Notes: generated by a model from the sequence alone, not told the origin. 64,000 bases of DNA from CAVVIH01 sp963748295 (GCA_963748295.1 CAVVIH010000005.1:434001-498000), one strand, 5' to 3'; positions 9,558-19,301 are shown, counted from the first letter of the stretch. Program-made: numbers and translations.

Positions 9558-9667
9558 TTTATCTCTCCTCTTTGAGAACCCGGACCGTTCCGGCGTTCTC
9601 CAGTCGAGCTGAAGTTGGTGCAAGCGGCGGGCCAGAGCTCAGCAGGAAATGGCTGAGCCGGAGGTCA

Positions 9668-12600
9668 TCATCGAAAGTCGTGTGACTGCGGTTCAGGGCC
9701 TTCGCCGATCAGCGGAACGACGCGCTCGGCTTTGATCGACGTGACGCCTTCCTGGATCTGCAGCGTGCCTTCGATCAGCAGGTAAGGCTCGCCGACGATC
9801 GCCGCACGCTGCGCGGAGTAGAGATCCGGACGGACGATGATGTTGGCGATGCCGGTTTCATCTTCGAGCGTGAGGAAGACGAATCCTTTCGCGGTGCCCG
9901 GCCGCTGACGCGTGATCACCGCGCCGGCCACGCGGACGCGCCGGCCATGACGCCCCCGCGGCAGGTCGCGCGCGCGCAGCACGCCGCGCAGCGCGAGCTC
10001 GGCGCGGCGGAGCGCCATGGGGTGCGGCCCGATCGTCAGGCTCGTGCCGGCGTAGTCGGCCATCAGGCGTTCGGGCGCCGTCATCGGCCGCAGCGGCGAC
10101 GCCGACGTGCCGGAGAGCACGTCCGGGACCGCGCCGGACGCCGGCGGGTCGGGACGCGAATCGGCATCCTTGAACAGATCGCCGGACGGCCGAATCGCCC
10201 GCTCGATCTGCCAGAGCGCGCTGCGCCGATCGTGGCCGAACGCGTTGAGCGCGCCGATGTCCGCGAGCGTCGCCAGCTCGTCGCGCCGGAGGCGGGCGTG
10301 GGCGATGAGTTCCTCGATGGACGCGTATCGTGGCCGGGCGCTCGAGCTCGGGGCTCGGGAGCTCGGGGCTCGAGAGCGTGGGATTCGGCGCATGGTCTTC
10401 ATTCCAATCGTGCGCGCAGACGTTGCAGAATCGGATCCCATCAGCGCTCTTCTCGAGCATCGAGGGATCGTCGCAGCCACATTTCGGACACTTGAGTGAC
10501 GCGTCGTTCGACGGTGGCTGCTCCGGTCGAGTCCCGAGCCCCGAGCATCGAGCTCCCGATGCAATCGCCTTCCCCGTTTCTTGCCGCAACCCGTTGACGT
10601 ACATCAGTCCGAGACGCACGCTGCCGTCGGGTTCGACGCGGCATTCCCAGTCGGACTCCTGCACGTCGATCGGCACGAAGCGCACGCCGTGGCGCTGCGC
10701 ATCCTTGACCAGCGTCGCCGGATGATAGAACCCCATCGGCTGGTTGTTCAGCATCGCCGCGTAGAACGCCGCCGGGTAATGCGCTTTCAGATACGCGCTC
10801 GCATAGACGAGCAGCGCAAAGCTCGCCGCATGCGATTCCGGAAATCCGTACAGCGCGAACGACGTGATCGACCGGATGATCTGTTCGGCGGCGTCCCCGG
10901 TAATCCCCTGCCGCGCCATCCCGTCCCGCAGCTTGCCTTCGATCTGCTGCATGCGCTTTTCCGAGCGCTTGAACCCGAACGCGCGGCGCAGCTCTTCGGC
11001 TTCGCCGCCGGAGAATCCCGCGGCCACCATCGCCATGCGCAGCAGCTGCTCCTGGAAGAGCGGCACGCCAAGCGTCCGCTTCAGGATCGGCTCGAGCGAC
11101 GGATGCGGGTACATCACGTCTTCCTGCCCCTGCCGGCGCTTCAGATAGGGATGCACCATCTGCCCGACGATCGGCCCCGGCCGGATGATCGCGACTTCGA
11201 CGACGATGTCGTAGAAGCGCTCGGGACGAAGCCGCGGCAGCGTCGCCATCTGCGCGCGCGACTCGACCTGGAAGATGCCGACCGTATCCGCCTCCTGCAG
11301 CATCTTGTAGACGGCGGGATCATCCGGCGGCAGATGCGCGAGGTCCACCTCGGTCCTCGGTCCCCGGTCCTGCGTCGGCCCTGCCGTATTCACCATCGTC
11401 AACGCATCCTGCAGCACCGACATCATCCCCAGCCCGAGCAGATCGACCTTCACGATCCCCATGTCGGCGCAGTCGTCCTTGTCCCACTGGATCACGACGC
11501 GGCCGGGCATGCTCGCGTTTTCGAGCGGCACGACCTCGTCGAGCCGGCCCTGGCAGATCACCATGCCTCCCGAATGCTGGCCGAGATGGCGGGGCAGATC
11601 CTGGATCCGCTGCCAGAGCTGCCCGAACAGCTGAATCGTCGGGTTCTGGACGTCGATGCCCGCGTCGCGCACGTTGCGTTCGAGCGTCTCCTTCGGATCG
11701 ACCCACTCGAAGTGGTTCATGATCTTGGCGAGGCGATCGATCTGCGCGGCGTCGAGCGCCAGCGCCTTGCCGACCTCGCGCGCGGCGCTGCGGCCGCGAT
11801 AGGTGATCACGTTGGCCGTCATGCCGGCGCCGAGCGTGCCGTATTTCTCGTAGACGTGCTGAATGACGCGCTCGCGCCGATCGCCGCTCGGCAGATCGAG
11901 ATCGATGTCCGGCCATTCGCCGCGCTGCTCCGAGAGAAACCGCTCGAACAGCAGGTCCATGCCGACCGGATCGACGGCGGTGATGCCGAGGCTGTAGCAG
12001 ACGGCGCTGTTGGCCGCCGATCCGCGTCCCTGGATGAGGATGTCCTGCTGGCGGCAGAAGTTGACGATGTCCCAGACGATCAGGAAATAGCCGGCGAGAT
12101 CGAGCTTTTCGATCAGGTCCAGCTCGCGCTCGACCTGGCGCCGCGCCCGATCGTGATACGGCCGATACCGTTCGTGCGCGCCCGCCTGGGTGATCTTCCG
12201 CAGGAACGACGCCATCGTTTCGCCCGCGGGCACCGGATAATCGGGAAACCGGTAGCCGAGATCGGCCATCGTGTACTCGAGGCGATCCGCGAGCTCGCGG
12301 GTGCCGGCGATCGCCTCCGGCACGTCGCCGAACAGACGCGCCATCGCCTCCGGCGCCTTCAGGTACCGCTCCGCATTCGCGACCAGCTTCCGCCCCGCGC
12401 GCTCGAGCGTCGTCTTGTGGCGGATGCAGGTGAGCACGTCGAACAGCGGACGATCCGCCGGCTGCGCGAACCGGACGCCGTTGGTCGCCACGAGCGGCAG
12501 ATGGAAGGCGGACGCGAGGTCCCTGCAGCGCATGGTTGTCGGATTCTTCGTCGCGCAGCAGGTGCCGCTGCAGCTCGACCGAGACGCCGGCGGCGCCGAA

Positions 12601-13056
12601 CGTGCCGACGAGACGATCGACGAGGCCGCCGACCCCGAACCGCGGGCCGTTGATCGCACTGCGTCCGACCAGCGCCGTCAATCCGGCGACGTGGCCGTCG
12701 AGATCGTCGAGCGTCAGCGCGCCTTCCCCTTTCGGCGCGCGCAGCTTCATCCGGGTGATCAACCGGCACAAATTCCGGTAGCCGTCGCGCGATCCGACGA
12801 GCACCGGCAGCGTCATCAGCCGCCGATCGTCGCCGATCGTCGAGCCGATCGCGATGCTCAGCTCGGCTCCGACGATCGCCTTGAGGCCGGCCCGCTTCGC
12901 GGCGAGATGGAACCGGGGGATCCCGTACACGCCATCGCGATCGAGCAGCGCAAGCGCGGAGTAGCCCAGTTCCACCGCGCGTTCGACGAGCGTTTCCGGC
13001 AGCGAGGCGCCGTCGAGAAATGAAAACGCCGAGGCGGCGTGAAGTTCGATATACAC
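9668..13056 (-). CDS. dnaE2: Error-prone DNA polymerase III alpha subunit DnaE2 (frameshifted, with insert)
   Basis: Translesion polymerase of the ImuA-ImuB-DnaE2 mutasome. The PHP domain opens YIELHAASAFSFLDGASL from GTG 13056, 15 bases after the imuB stop. The polymerase core has QGRGSAANSAVCYSLGIT, EWPDIDLDLPSGDRR (catalytic aspartates), KVDLLGLGMMSVL and YGFPESHAASFALL. The C-terminal OB fold has VFLTLEDETGIANIIV. Frames change near 12530 and again near 10340. Between ETGKAIA and YASIEELIAHA an extra stretch of about 75 residues carries a CPKC...CNVC zinc-ribbon motif, flanked by inverted heptamer repeats. The length exceeds the usual 1030-1080 residues because of this insert. Confidence 0.93.
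10341..10376. repeat. Heptamer tandem repeat (GCTCGGG-type) in dnaE2
   Basis: The top strand reads as imperfect copies of GCTCGGG with one 8-base step. It marks one edge of the extra segment inside dnaE2. Its reverse complement matches the repeat at 10528-10560, so the two bracket the zinc-ribbon insert as inverted repeats. Confidence 0.65.
10528..10560. repeat. Heptamer repeat (CCCGAGC-type), inverted partner in dnaE2
   Basis: Contains TCCCGAGCCCCGAGC followed by a diverged copy (ATCGAGCTCCCGA). It is the reverse-complement partner of the 10341-10376 repeat, on the other side of the zinc-ribbon-encoding insert. Confidence 0.6.
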
Positions 13057-13071
13057 GGGAACGATCCGGTC

Positions 13072-14524
13072 TCAGTCAAAGATCCCGTCCAGGAACCACA
13101 CGCCGGTGCGGCGATCGTGGAACAGGCGGCAGAGGCCGCCATCGGCGAGCTCCACGTCCCACTCGTCGCGATCCCAGGGCGTCCGCTCGACGTCCCACCA
13201 CGCGCCGGACCACCGCCACGGTCCTGCAGCCTGCACGATGTGCCCGCCCGGCATGCCGCGTCGATCGATGGCCAGATGCGCCGGCCGTCCGCGTTCGACG
13301 GTGACGCGAACGGCCACCGGCGGGCGGAAGCGGCGGATGCTGGGCTTGCCGCGCCGAAGCGCATTCTGTTCATGCGCGAAGGCGGGCGCTGGGCGTTCGG
13401 CGTTCGGCGTTGGGCGCTGGGCGTTTGCCGTCGGGTTGAAACCGCCCCATCTCGAACGCGTCAGGACGATGCGTGTCGGGCAGATGGGGGCTGCCGCAGC
13501 GCGATTCGCCAACCAGCGCGCCGAGCCGGGCCATCAGCGTCGCGAGCGTTTCGGCCGACGGCAGCGCCCGCTCGAGCAGCGAGTACCGAATCACGCGCCC
13601 GGGCGCCGGATCGACTTCGACGATCACCACATCAACCGCCGCCGGCGGCGCGTGTGATTCGAGATCCAGCAGCAGCAGCGTTCGCAGCACCCGGGAATCG
13701 CGTATCGCCGCGGGCAGCTGCAGCACGCGTTCGTGCGTGGTCCGATCGACGAGCCGCAGCTGCAGACGGACCGCCGCGGCGGCACGGCCGGCGCGTTCGA
13801 GCGCCGACGACAACGGCTCGAGCAGCCGCGCCAGCACGAACGACAACGGCTCGAGCGCGTCGATCGGCCATTCGAGCTCCATCCGCTCGATGAAGCGCGG
13901 CACGCCGGGATCGGGCACGAGCGGACCGGGATCGACGCCGCGCGCAAGCCGCTGCAGCGCGAGGCCCCGCTGCCCCATGCGCGCCGACAGGTCGGACGCG
14001 GGCAGCGCCGCGAACTCCCCCAGCGTTTTCAAGCCCCATCGCCGCAGTACCGCGAAATCGTCGTCGGCCGGCGTCGCGCGATCGCGGCGGAAGATCGTCG
14101 TGCCCTGCAGCGCCGCCACGTGCTGCTGCAGGCGCTGCAGCGGCAGCGGCGCGAGCGCCGCGGATTCGTCCGCCGTCACCACGGTCAGGCCGCCGTCCGA
14201 GAGCGTCAGCAGCAGCGCGGCAGTCTGTGTCGGCGCGATCGCCACGCGTACGTCCGAATACGGGAGGGCGGAAGCATGGCGCGCAAGCTCGTCGCCAATC
14301 ATCTGCGGGCTGCCAAGCAGACGTCCCAGGCCGCTTACATCGAGCACCACCGCATCGGCGCCATACCGTTGAATGCGCGGCGAAAAATCCCGCGCGATGC
14401 GATCGATCGCGTCAGGCATGCGCGCGGAGCGCAGGCAGGCAAACAAACTCCCAACTCCCAACTCCCAAATCCCAAGGCTGCCGGGGCTCGACGGCGTCAG
14501 ATCGTCGTAGGACGGGATTCGCAT
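13072..14524 (-). CDS. imuB: ImuB, catalytically inactive Y-family polymerase homologue (frameshifted)
   Basis: ImuB bridges ImuA and DnaE2 to the sliding clamp. The core shows FSPRIQRYGADAVVLDVSGLGRLLG, VRVAIAPTQTAALLL, the helix-hairpin-helix-like WGLKTLGEFAALP and DLSARMGQRGLALQRLARG. The C-terminal DUF6504-type tail reads GPWRWSGAWWDVERTPWDRDEW and ends DGIFD. A frame change near 13430 sits in a heptamer repeat encoding NPTANAQRPTPNAERP. The start is uncertain: ATG 14524 overlaps imuA by 28 bases and includes a heptamer-encoded SLGIWELGVGS, while TTG 14446 (LFACLRSARMPDAID) matches the usual family start. Confidence 0.88.
13386..13427. repeat. Heptamer tandem repeat (GCGTTCG/GCGTTGG) inside imuB
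   Basis: About six copies of a 7-base unit (GCGCTGG, GCGTTCG, GCGTTCG, GCGTTGG, GCGCTGG, GCGTT) fall in the linker before the ImuB C-terminal domain. The apparent imuB frameshift lies in or beside this tract. Confidence 0.7.
14447..14475. repeat. Heptamer tandem repeat (ACTCCCA) at the imuB 5' end
   Basis: Four copies (three ACTCCCA and one AATCCCA on the top strand) lie between the imuA stop and the conserved ImuB start. Read in the imuB frame from ATG 14524 they encode LGIWELGVGS, which is not part of the normal protein. Confidence 0.75.
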
Positions 14525-15204
14525 TGCCCTCCCACCATCCTTGCCCGCAGCTCGACGCCGTCGAACAGCCGCGCACGATGCGATGCGCCGGCCCACCGCG
14601 CGCGGGACGGGCCAGGCATCGGCTCGAAGGTGACGGTGACGCCGCCTGGACTGCGGCCCAGGTGCTGCGATCCGACCAGCAGCGCGACCGTCGCGCTTCC
14701 CTCGATGACGCGCGCCAGCCGCAGCCACGTCGTGAATGGAAATTCGCGCAGAGCCGTCGTCCGCACGTCGGCCAGATCGAACACGACGACGCCGAACCCG
14801 CCTGCCTGCAGCACGAGCATCGCCGCTTTCAACGCGCGCGGCGCGTCGCCGGTCTCGCGGATCCAGAGCAGCCTCGAAAGATCCAGGCCGGCCGCTTCCG
14901 CCGACGCGGGATCGAAGCGATCGCAGGTATCGACCAGCGCGACCGCTTCGCCGCGAGCCGCGGCCGATGCGAGCACCTGACACATCACCGTCGTGCGGCC
15001 CGACGATCGCGGGCCGACGAGCTCCGACAGATGGCCGCGGCGAAAGCCGCCGGCGAGCATCGCGTCGAGCGACAGCACGCCGGTGGAGGCGGGATCGTCG
15101 TCATGGCGCGAGGTGTGCCAGGGCGCGACCGACGTCAGCGTGCGATCGAGCTGACGGGCGCGCAGGAGCGATTCGATCTCGGCGCGCGCGGCTACTTTCG
15201 CCAT
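14497..15204 (-). CDS. imuA: ImuA, RecA/SulA-like mutasome protein
   Basis: A 235-residue RecA-fold protein that heads the damage-inducible mutagenesis cassette. GVLSLDAMLAGGFRRGHLSELVGPRSSGRTT is the RecA-like entry; the P-loop reads GPRSSGRT, with Arg where RecA has Lys. VALVDTCDRFDP and GVVVFDLADV follow as Walker-B-like strands. I chose ATG 15204 (MAKVAARAEIESLL), next to a GGCGAAG ribosome site, over the longer frame starting at 15270. The adjacent imuB and dnaE2 make the assignment firm. No LexA operator that I would defend was found upstream. Confidence 0.87.
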   Translation of the reverse strand: MAKVAARAEIESLLRARQLDRTLTSVAPWHTSRHDDDPASTGVLSLDAMLAGGFRRGHLSELVGPRSSGRTTVMCQVLASAAARGEAVALVDTCDRFDPASAEAAGLDLSRLLWIRETGDAPRALKAAMLVLQAGGFGVVVFDLADVRTTALREFPFTTWLRLARVIEGSATVALLVGSQHLGRSPGGVTVTFEPMPGPSRARWAGASHRARLFDGVELRARMVGGQCESRPTTI

Positions 15205-15255
15205 ATCTTCGCCATCACGCGGGCGAGTATAGTCCGCTCGTGCGATGCGATCAAG

Positions 15256-15278
15256 GGGACGAAGTACCACCTCGTCCC
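15256..15278. repeat. Short hairpin (GGGACGA/TCGTCCC) in the imuA-MFS intergenic region
   Basis: Seven-base perfect arms (15256-15262 and 15272-15278) around a 9-base loop, in the 120-base divergent region between imuA and the MFS gene. It could be a REP-like element or an operator. There is no T-tract, so it is not a terminator. Confidence 0.4.
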
Positions 15279-15324
15279 ATTCCGCGTAAGTGGCAGTGAG
15301 ATTGGCTGTTAAGATGGTGGTTCC

Positions 15325-16611
15325 GTGTCCACGCCGCCGCTAGAAGCCAAGGCGCCGCCGGCCGCCGAGGCGGCCGCGCCGGCCTCGTCTCCTCTCAGCT
15401 CGCCCATCCTTCAGCGTGCCCTGGCGGCGTTCACGTACCGCGATTTCCGCGTGCTCTGGTTCGGCGCGTTCACGTCCACCGTCGGGACGTGGATGCAGAA
15501 GGTGGCGCAGAGCTGGCTCGTGCTTCAGCTGACCGGCTCCACGTTGTACCTCGGGCTCGACGATTTTCTCGGCCAGCTGCCGATCCTGCTGTTCACGCTG
15601 GTGGGCGGCGTCATCGCCGATCGGCACGACCGGCGGCGGCTGCTGCTCGGCTCGCAGTACGTGCAGATGGCGACCGCCTTCGTACTGGCCTCGCTCGTCT
15701 TCTGGAATGTCATCAGCATCTGGCAGATCCTGACGCTCTCCTTCGTCACGGGGATGGCGCAGGCATTCGGCGGGCCGGCGTATCAGTCGCTGATTCCCTC
15801 GCTCGTCCACAAGAAGGATCTGCCGAACGCGATCGCACTGAACTCGATCCAGTTCAACCTCGCGCGCGTATTCGGGCCGCTGCTCGCCGGGGCGGCGATG
15901 GCCGCGCTCGGCGCCGCCGCCTGTTTCACGCTCAACGGCTTTTCGTTCCTGGTCGTGATCGTGGCGTTGATGTCGCTCGGCATCAAGCACATCCCGTCGA
16001 GCGAGCGGAAGCCGATCCTGCACGAGATGCAGGGCGGCTTCGCGTATGCGCGCAGCCAGCCGGCGATCCTCGCGCTCACCGCGCTTGCGTTCATGACGAC
16101 GTTCCTCGCGCTGCCGCTGCTGACGTTCCTGCCCGTGTTCGCGCGCGACATCTTTCACGGCGACATCGGACGCTACAGCGAGATGATGGCGTTTTCGGGG
16201 ACCGGCGCCGTCATCGGCGCGCTCGTCGTCGCCTGGCTCGGGCGCTTCCGCCACATGGGCCTCGTGCTCCTGCTGGTGCAGCTGGCGTTCGGCGTGCTGA
16301 TCACCGGGTTCGCGCTGTCGCGCGAGTTCTGGCTGAGCAACCTGCTGCTGTTCCTCGCCGGCGCGGCGCTCATCTGCGTCTTCTCGATGACCGCCGCGCT
16401 CGTCCAGCTGATCGTCCCCGACAACCTCCGCGGCCGCGTCGTGAGCATCTACATGGTCGCGTTCCGGGGCGGCATGCCGCTCGGCAGCCTCGCGAGCGGC
16501 TACGCCGCCAGCCTCACCTCGGCGCCGCTCGTGCTCGCGATCAACGGCGGGCTCGTCTCGCTCGTGGCGATTTACTTTCTGATAAAGAGTCACGGAATAC
16601 GGGAGTTATAG
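15325..16611 (+). CDS. MFS transporter, EntS-like exporter family
   Basis: A 428-residue major-facilitator protein with 12 predicted membrane helices. It opens with FTYRDFRVLWFGAFTSTVGTWMQKVAQSWLVLQLTGS, the signature of the EntS/MFS_3 drug or siderophore exporter group, and has the loop motif GGVIADRHDRRRLLL after helix 2. A Pro/Ala-rich cytoplasmic tail of about 30 residues precedes helix 1. Start GTG 15325. It is transcribed divergently from imuA. The substrate cannot be deduced. The frame is intact. Confidence 0.88.
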   Translation: MSTPPLEAKAPPAAEAAAPASSPLSSPILQRALAAFTYRDFRVLWFGAFTSTVGTWMQKVAQSWLVLQLTGSTLYLGLDDFLGQLPILLFTLVGGVIADRHDRRRLLLGSQYVQMATAFVLASLVFWNVISIWQILTLSFVTGMAQAFGGPAYQSLIPSLVHKKDLPNAIALNSIQFNLARVFGPLLAGAAMAALGAAACFTLNGFSFLVVIVALMSLGIKHIPSSERKPILHEMQGGFAYARSQPAILALTALAFMTTFLALPLLTFLPVFARDIFHGDIGRYSEMMAFSGTGAVIGALVVAWLGRFRHMGLVLLLVQLAFGVLITGFALSREFWLSNLLLFLAGAALICVFSMTAALVQLIVPDNLRGRVVSIYMVAFRGGMPLGSLASGYAASLTSAPLVLAINGGLVSLVAIYFLIKSHGIREL

Positions 16612-16621
16612 TGGTGCCACA

Positions 16622-16646
16622 CCTTGGCACCTGGCACCTGGCACCT
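16622..16646. repeat. Heptamer tandem repeat (GGCACCT) upstream of the DUF1697 gene
   Basis: Three and a half copies of GGCACCT fill the space between the MFS stop and ATG 16651. A related inverted start (GTGGTGCCAC at 16611-16620) precedes it. It replaces any normal ribosome-binding site for the DUF1697 gene. Confidence 0.7.
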
Positions 16647-16650
16647 TTCC

Positions 16651-17187
16651 ATGATCAAGTTCACCGCCTTCCTCCGCGCCATCAATGTCGGCGGCCGCGT
16701 CGTGAAGATGGAGGTCTTGCGGAAGCAGTTCGAGGCGCTCGGCTTCGACAACGTGTCGACGTTCATCGCCAGCGGCAACGTCATCTTCGAGGCGCAGGAC
16801 GGAAAGCCTGACGCGCTCGAGTCCCGCATCGAGGAGCGGCTGCAGAAGGCCCTGGGGTACCGCGTCGCGACGTTCCTGAGGTCCGGGCCGGAGGTGGCGA
16901 AGCTGTCCTCGCTCTGTACGAAGTACGCCTCGGAAATCGAGGCCGGCGCCGTGCTCTATGTGATCTTCGCGCGCAGCGCGCCGCGGCCGGACGGGAAACG
17001 CCAGCTGCTCGCGCTCAACAACGAGATCGACGAGCTCGCCGTGCACGGACGCGACATCCTCTGGCTGTGCCGGCGTTATCTGGGCGAGTCGAAGCTGGAG
17101 GGCGCCGCGCTGGAAAAAACGTGCGCCCTGGAAGCCACGGTCCGCAACGCGAACACCGTGAAGAGAATCGCCGCGAAGTACCTCTGA
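16651..17187 (+). CDS. DUF1697 family protein
   Basis: A 178-residue protein starting MIKFTAFLRAINVGGRVVKM, the classic DUF1697 opening, with NVSTFIASGNVIFE and the family's C-terminal ALEATVRNANTVKRIAAKYL (N-W/A-x-T-V motif). The fold is ferredoxin-like and the function is not established. I chose ATG 16651 because the upstream in-frame codons are encoded by the GGCACCT tandem repeat. It converges with the serine hydrolase gene, with four bases between stops. Confidence 0.88.
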   Translation: MIKFTAFLRAINVGGRVVKMEVLRKQFEALGFDNVSTFIASGNVIFEAQDGKPDALESRIEERLQKALGYRVATFLRSGPEVAKLSSLCTKYASEIEAGAVLYVIFARSAPRPDGKRQLLALNNEIDELAVHGRDILWLCRRYLGESKLEGAALEKTCALEATVRNANTVKRIAAKYL

Positions 17188-17191
17188 TCCG

Positions 17192-18544
17192 CTAGCGCTT
17201 GTTCAGTTCCTTCAGGACCTGCCCGGCCCTGCTCTGCGGGAACTCCTGGACGGCCAGCTCGAGAATCTTCACCGCATCCGCTTTGCGATTGTCGGCCGCC
17301 AGCTCGTTGCCGAGCCGAATCAGCTGCGCGTCGCCGATGTCGAATTCCGCCGCGCGCGTCTTGCCGATCTCCCGGTATTGCGCGATGGCCGCGTCCACAC
17401 CCGACTGCGTCACCGTCTTGTAGAGCACGGTGGCCACCGGCCGGCGCACGGCCGTCGGCGTGCGGCCATAGAGGATATCGATCGCGCCGTCAGTCATCGC
17501 GCCATGGCTGCCGCCCGTCGCGGTGTTGTTGAGCAACACGACGAGATGACGGTCTTCGGGGATGCGCGTGATCAGCGTCGAGAACCCGTTGATGCCGCCG
17601 CCGTGCCCGATCGTCGTCCGCTCCGCCTTGCCCGCACCGATTGGCTGCTTGCGAATCACCCAGCCGTAGCCGTAATTGGACAGCCGCGGCGTGAACATCT
17701 GCTCTTTGAGCGCCGCCGGCAGCATCTTCTCGGTGTAGAGCGCCTGATCCCAGACGTAGAGATCGTCGACGGTGGAATACAGCGAACCGGCCGCATACGG
17801 CAGCGACATGTCGAGGTAATCAGCGTTGATGACCCCCGAAAGCCGCTGCGTGTATCCGCGGGCGCGCTTCGGCAGCAGCGTCCGCGTCGTGTCGTACCCG
17901 GATGCGCTCATGCCGAGCGGATCGAAAATCCGCTCCTTCAGCACAAGTTCGTAGCTCTTGCCGGTGATGTGCTCGACGATGGCGCCCAGGATGAAGTACC
18001 CGGAATTGTTGTAGCGAAATGTGCTCCCCGGCTCGAACTCGAGATCGCCGCTGCAGTACTTCTCGACGAACGCGCGCACTTCATACGGATTGCGGCTGAC
18101 CTCGCTCATGAAGTTCGGCAGGCCGGTGTAGCTGGGAATGCCCGACGTGTGCGTCAGCAGGTGCTCGATGGTGATTCTGCCGCCGGTATCCTTGCGATAG
18201 TACGGAAGCACGTCGGACAGCTTCGCGTCGGTTGTCAGCTTGCGCTCGTTGACGAGCTGAAGGATCAGCGTCGCGGTGAACTGCTTCGTGATCGAGCCGA
18301 GCCTGAATTTCGTCTCCGGCGTGCTGGGGATCTGCCATTCGAAGTCGGCCGACCCATATCCCTTCCTGAGGATCACCTTTCCGTTCTCGGCGACGAGTAC
18401 GCTGCCGTTGAACAGCCCCGCATCGTAGTAGGTGGCGAAGAAGGCGTCGATCGCCTGCGACTTGTCGAGCGACTGCCCGGTTGCCGTCCAGACAAGGAGC
18501 ACCAGCGTCAAGAGGACGACGGGGAATCGGCGTCTCAACATCAC
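17192..18544 (-). CDS. Secreted serine hydrolase, class C beta-lactamase/PBP4-like
   Basis: A 450-residue member of the beta-lactamase-related (MEROPS S12) family. The signal peptide (LLTLVLLVWTATG) is followed by the catalytic SxxK (SITK, residues 84-87), the YNN triad (YNNSGYF near 178) and GHGGGINGF in place of KTG. A C-terminal helical, TPR-like segment (RLGNELAADNRKADAVKILELAVQEF) is typical of bacterial D-aminopeptidase or esterase relatives. Location is probably periplasmic. The substrate could be a D-Ala peptide or an ester; beta-lactam resistance cannot be inferred. Confidence 0.88.
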   Translation of the reverse strand: MMLRRRFPVVLLTLVLLVWTATGQSLDKSQAIDAFFATYYDAGLFNGSVLVAENGKVILRKGYGSADFEWQIPSTPETKFRLGSITKQFTATLILQLVNERKLTTDAKLSDVLPYYRKDTGGRITIEHLLTHTSGIPSYTGLPNFMSEVSRNPYEVRAFVEKYCSGDLEFEPGSTFRYNNSGYFILGAIVEHITGKSYELVLKERIFDPLGMSASGYDTTRTLLPKRARGYTQRLSGVINADYLDMSLPYAAGSLYSTVDDLYVWDQALYTEKMLPAALKEQMFTPRLSNYGYGWVIRKQPIGAGKAERTTIGHGGGINGFSTLITRIPEDRHLVVLLNNTATGGSHGAMTDGAIDILYGRTPTAVRRPVATVLYKTVTQSGVDAAIAQYREIGKTRAAEFDIGDAQLIRLGNELAADNRKADAVKILELAVQEFPQSRAGQVLKELNKR

Positions 18545-18571
18545 AGTTCCTCTTTTCTCTTGGTCAGGCCG

Positions 18572-19264
18572 TCAGGCGAGGGCGATCCAGAAGATACCGA
18601 GCACGATCGAGATCACGGCCATCAGCGACGCCGCCGCGCGTCCCAGACGCACCGCGCGCGCCACCGACATCGCACGGGCGAAGACGATGCCGAACAGCGA
18701 CATCGAGATCACGATGCCGACGCTGAACACGGCGACGAGCGTCAACAGCGTCAGGAGCGGCGCCGAATCCACCTGCGATCCGAACGGCGTGAGCATCGTC
18801 AGCGCACGGACGCTGCTGATCGCAAAGGCGGCGCCGATGATCGTCGGGAGGTGCGAATGGGCAGCGGGAACGGGGTGACGTTCGGGGCGGCCGATGTGCA
18901 GATGCCAATGAGGGTCCGCCTCGCCGCCGTGCCGATGCGTGTGGCCGTAAACGCGGCCCGACACCGCGCCCCACAGCCCGACGGCTCCAAAGACGACGAG
19001 CAAGGTGCCGCCGAGGATTTCCCCGCCACGCTCCACGACGAGGGGAAGAGACCATCCAAGCGCGATCAGCCCGCCGGCGCCGAGCGCGAGCAGCAGGGCG
19101 TGGCCGGCGGCGAAACGGATGGCAATCCCGAGCGCACGCGCGCGTTGCTCCGCCGGTGCCGGCGCGTCCCCGGCGCCGCCGACCGACAACGCCGCGATCG
19201 CCATCAGGTGATCGGCGCCGAGGCCGTGCAGGAAGCCGAGGACGAGAGCGGACGAAATGAGCAT
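18572..19264 (-). CDS. NiCoT/UreH-like nickel-cobalt transporter
   Basis: A 230-residue membrane protein. GFLHGLGADHLMAIAAL in helix 1 resembles the H-x4-D-H metal-selectivity motif of NiCoT and UreH/RcnA-type permeases. A histidine-rich loop (GHTHRHGGEADPHWHLHIG) lies in the middle, followed by three more hydrophobic helices. It would move Ni2+ or Co2+ across the inner membrane. No urease or hydrogenase genes are nearby, so its client enzyme is unknown. Exporter (RcnA-like) function is equally possible. Confidence 0.72.
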   Translation of the reverse strand: MLISSALVLGFLHGLGADHLMAIAALSVGGAGDAPAPAEQRARALGIAIRFAAGHALLLALGAGGLIALGWSLPLVVERGGEILGGTLLVVFGAVGLWGAVSGRVYGHTHRHGGEADPHWHLHIGRPERHPVPAAHSHLPTIIGAAFAISSVRALTMLTPFGSQVDSAPLLTLLTLVAVFSVGIVISMSLFGIVFARAMSVARAVRLGRAAASLMAVISIVLGIFWIALA

Positions 19265-19301
19265 TCGGATCAGGACGATTCTATCAAATGGACCGGTTCG
19301 A

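Noticed and set aside
10581..12653. Long plus-strand open frame opposite dnaE2
   Set aside because: It is the antisense shadow of a high-GC gene, rich in Arg, Asp and His, with no domain; dnaE2 on the other strand is certain.
15205..15324. LexA/SOS box upstream of imuA
   Set aside because: No convincing palindrome of any known LexA type was seen; only a GGGACGA hairpin is present.
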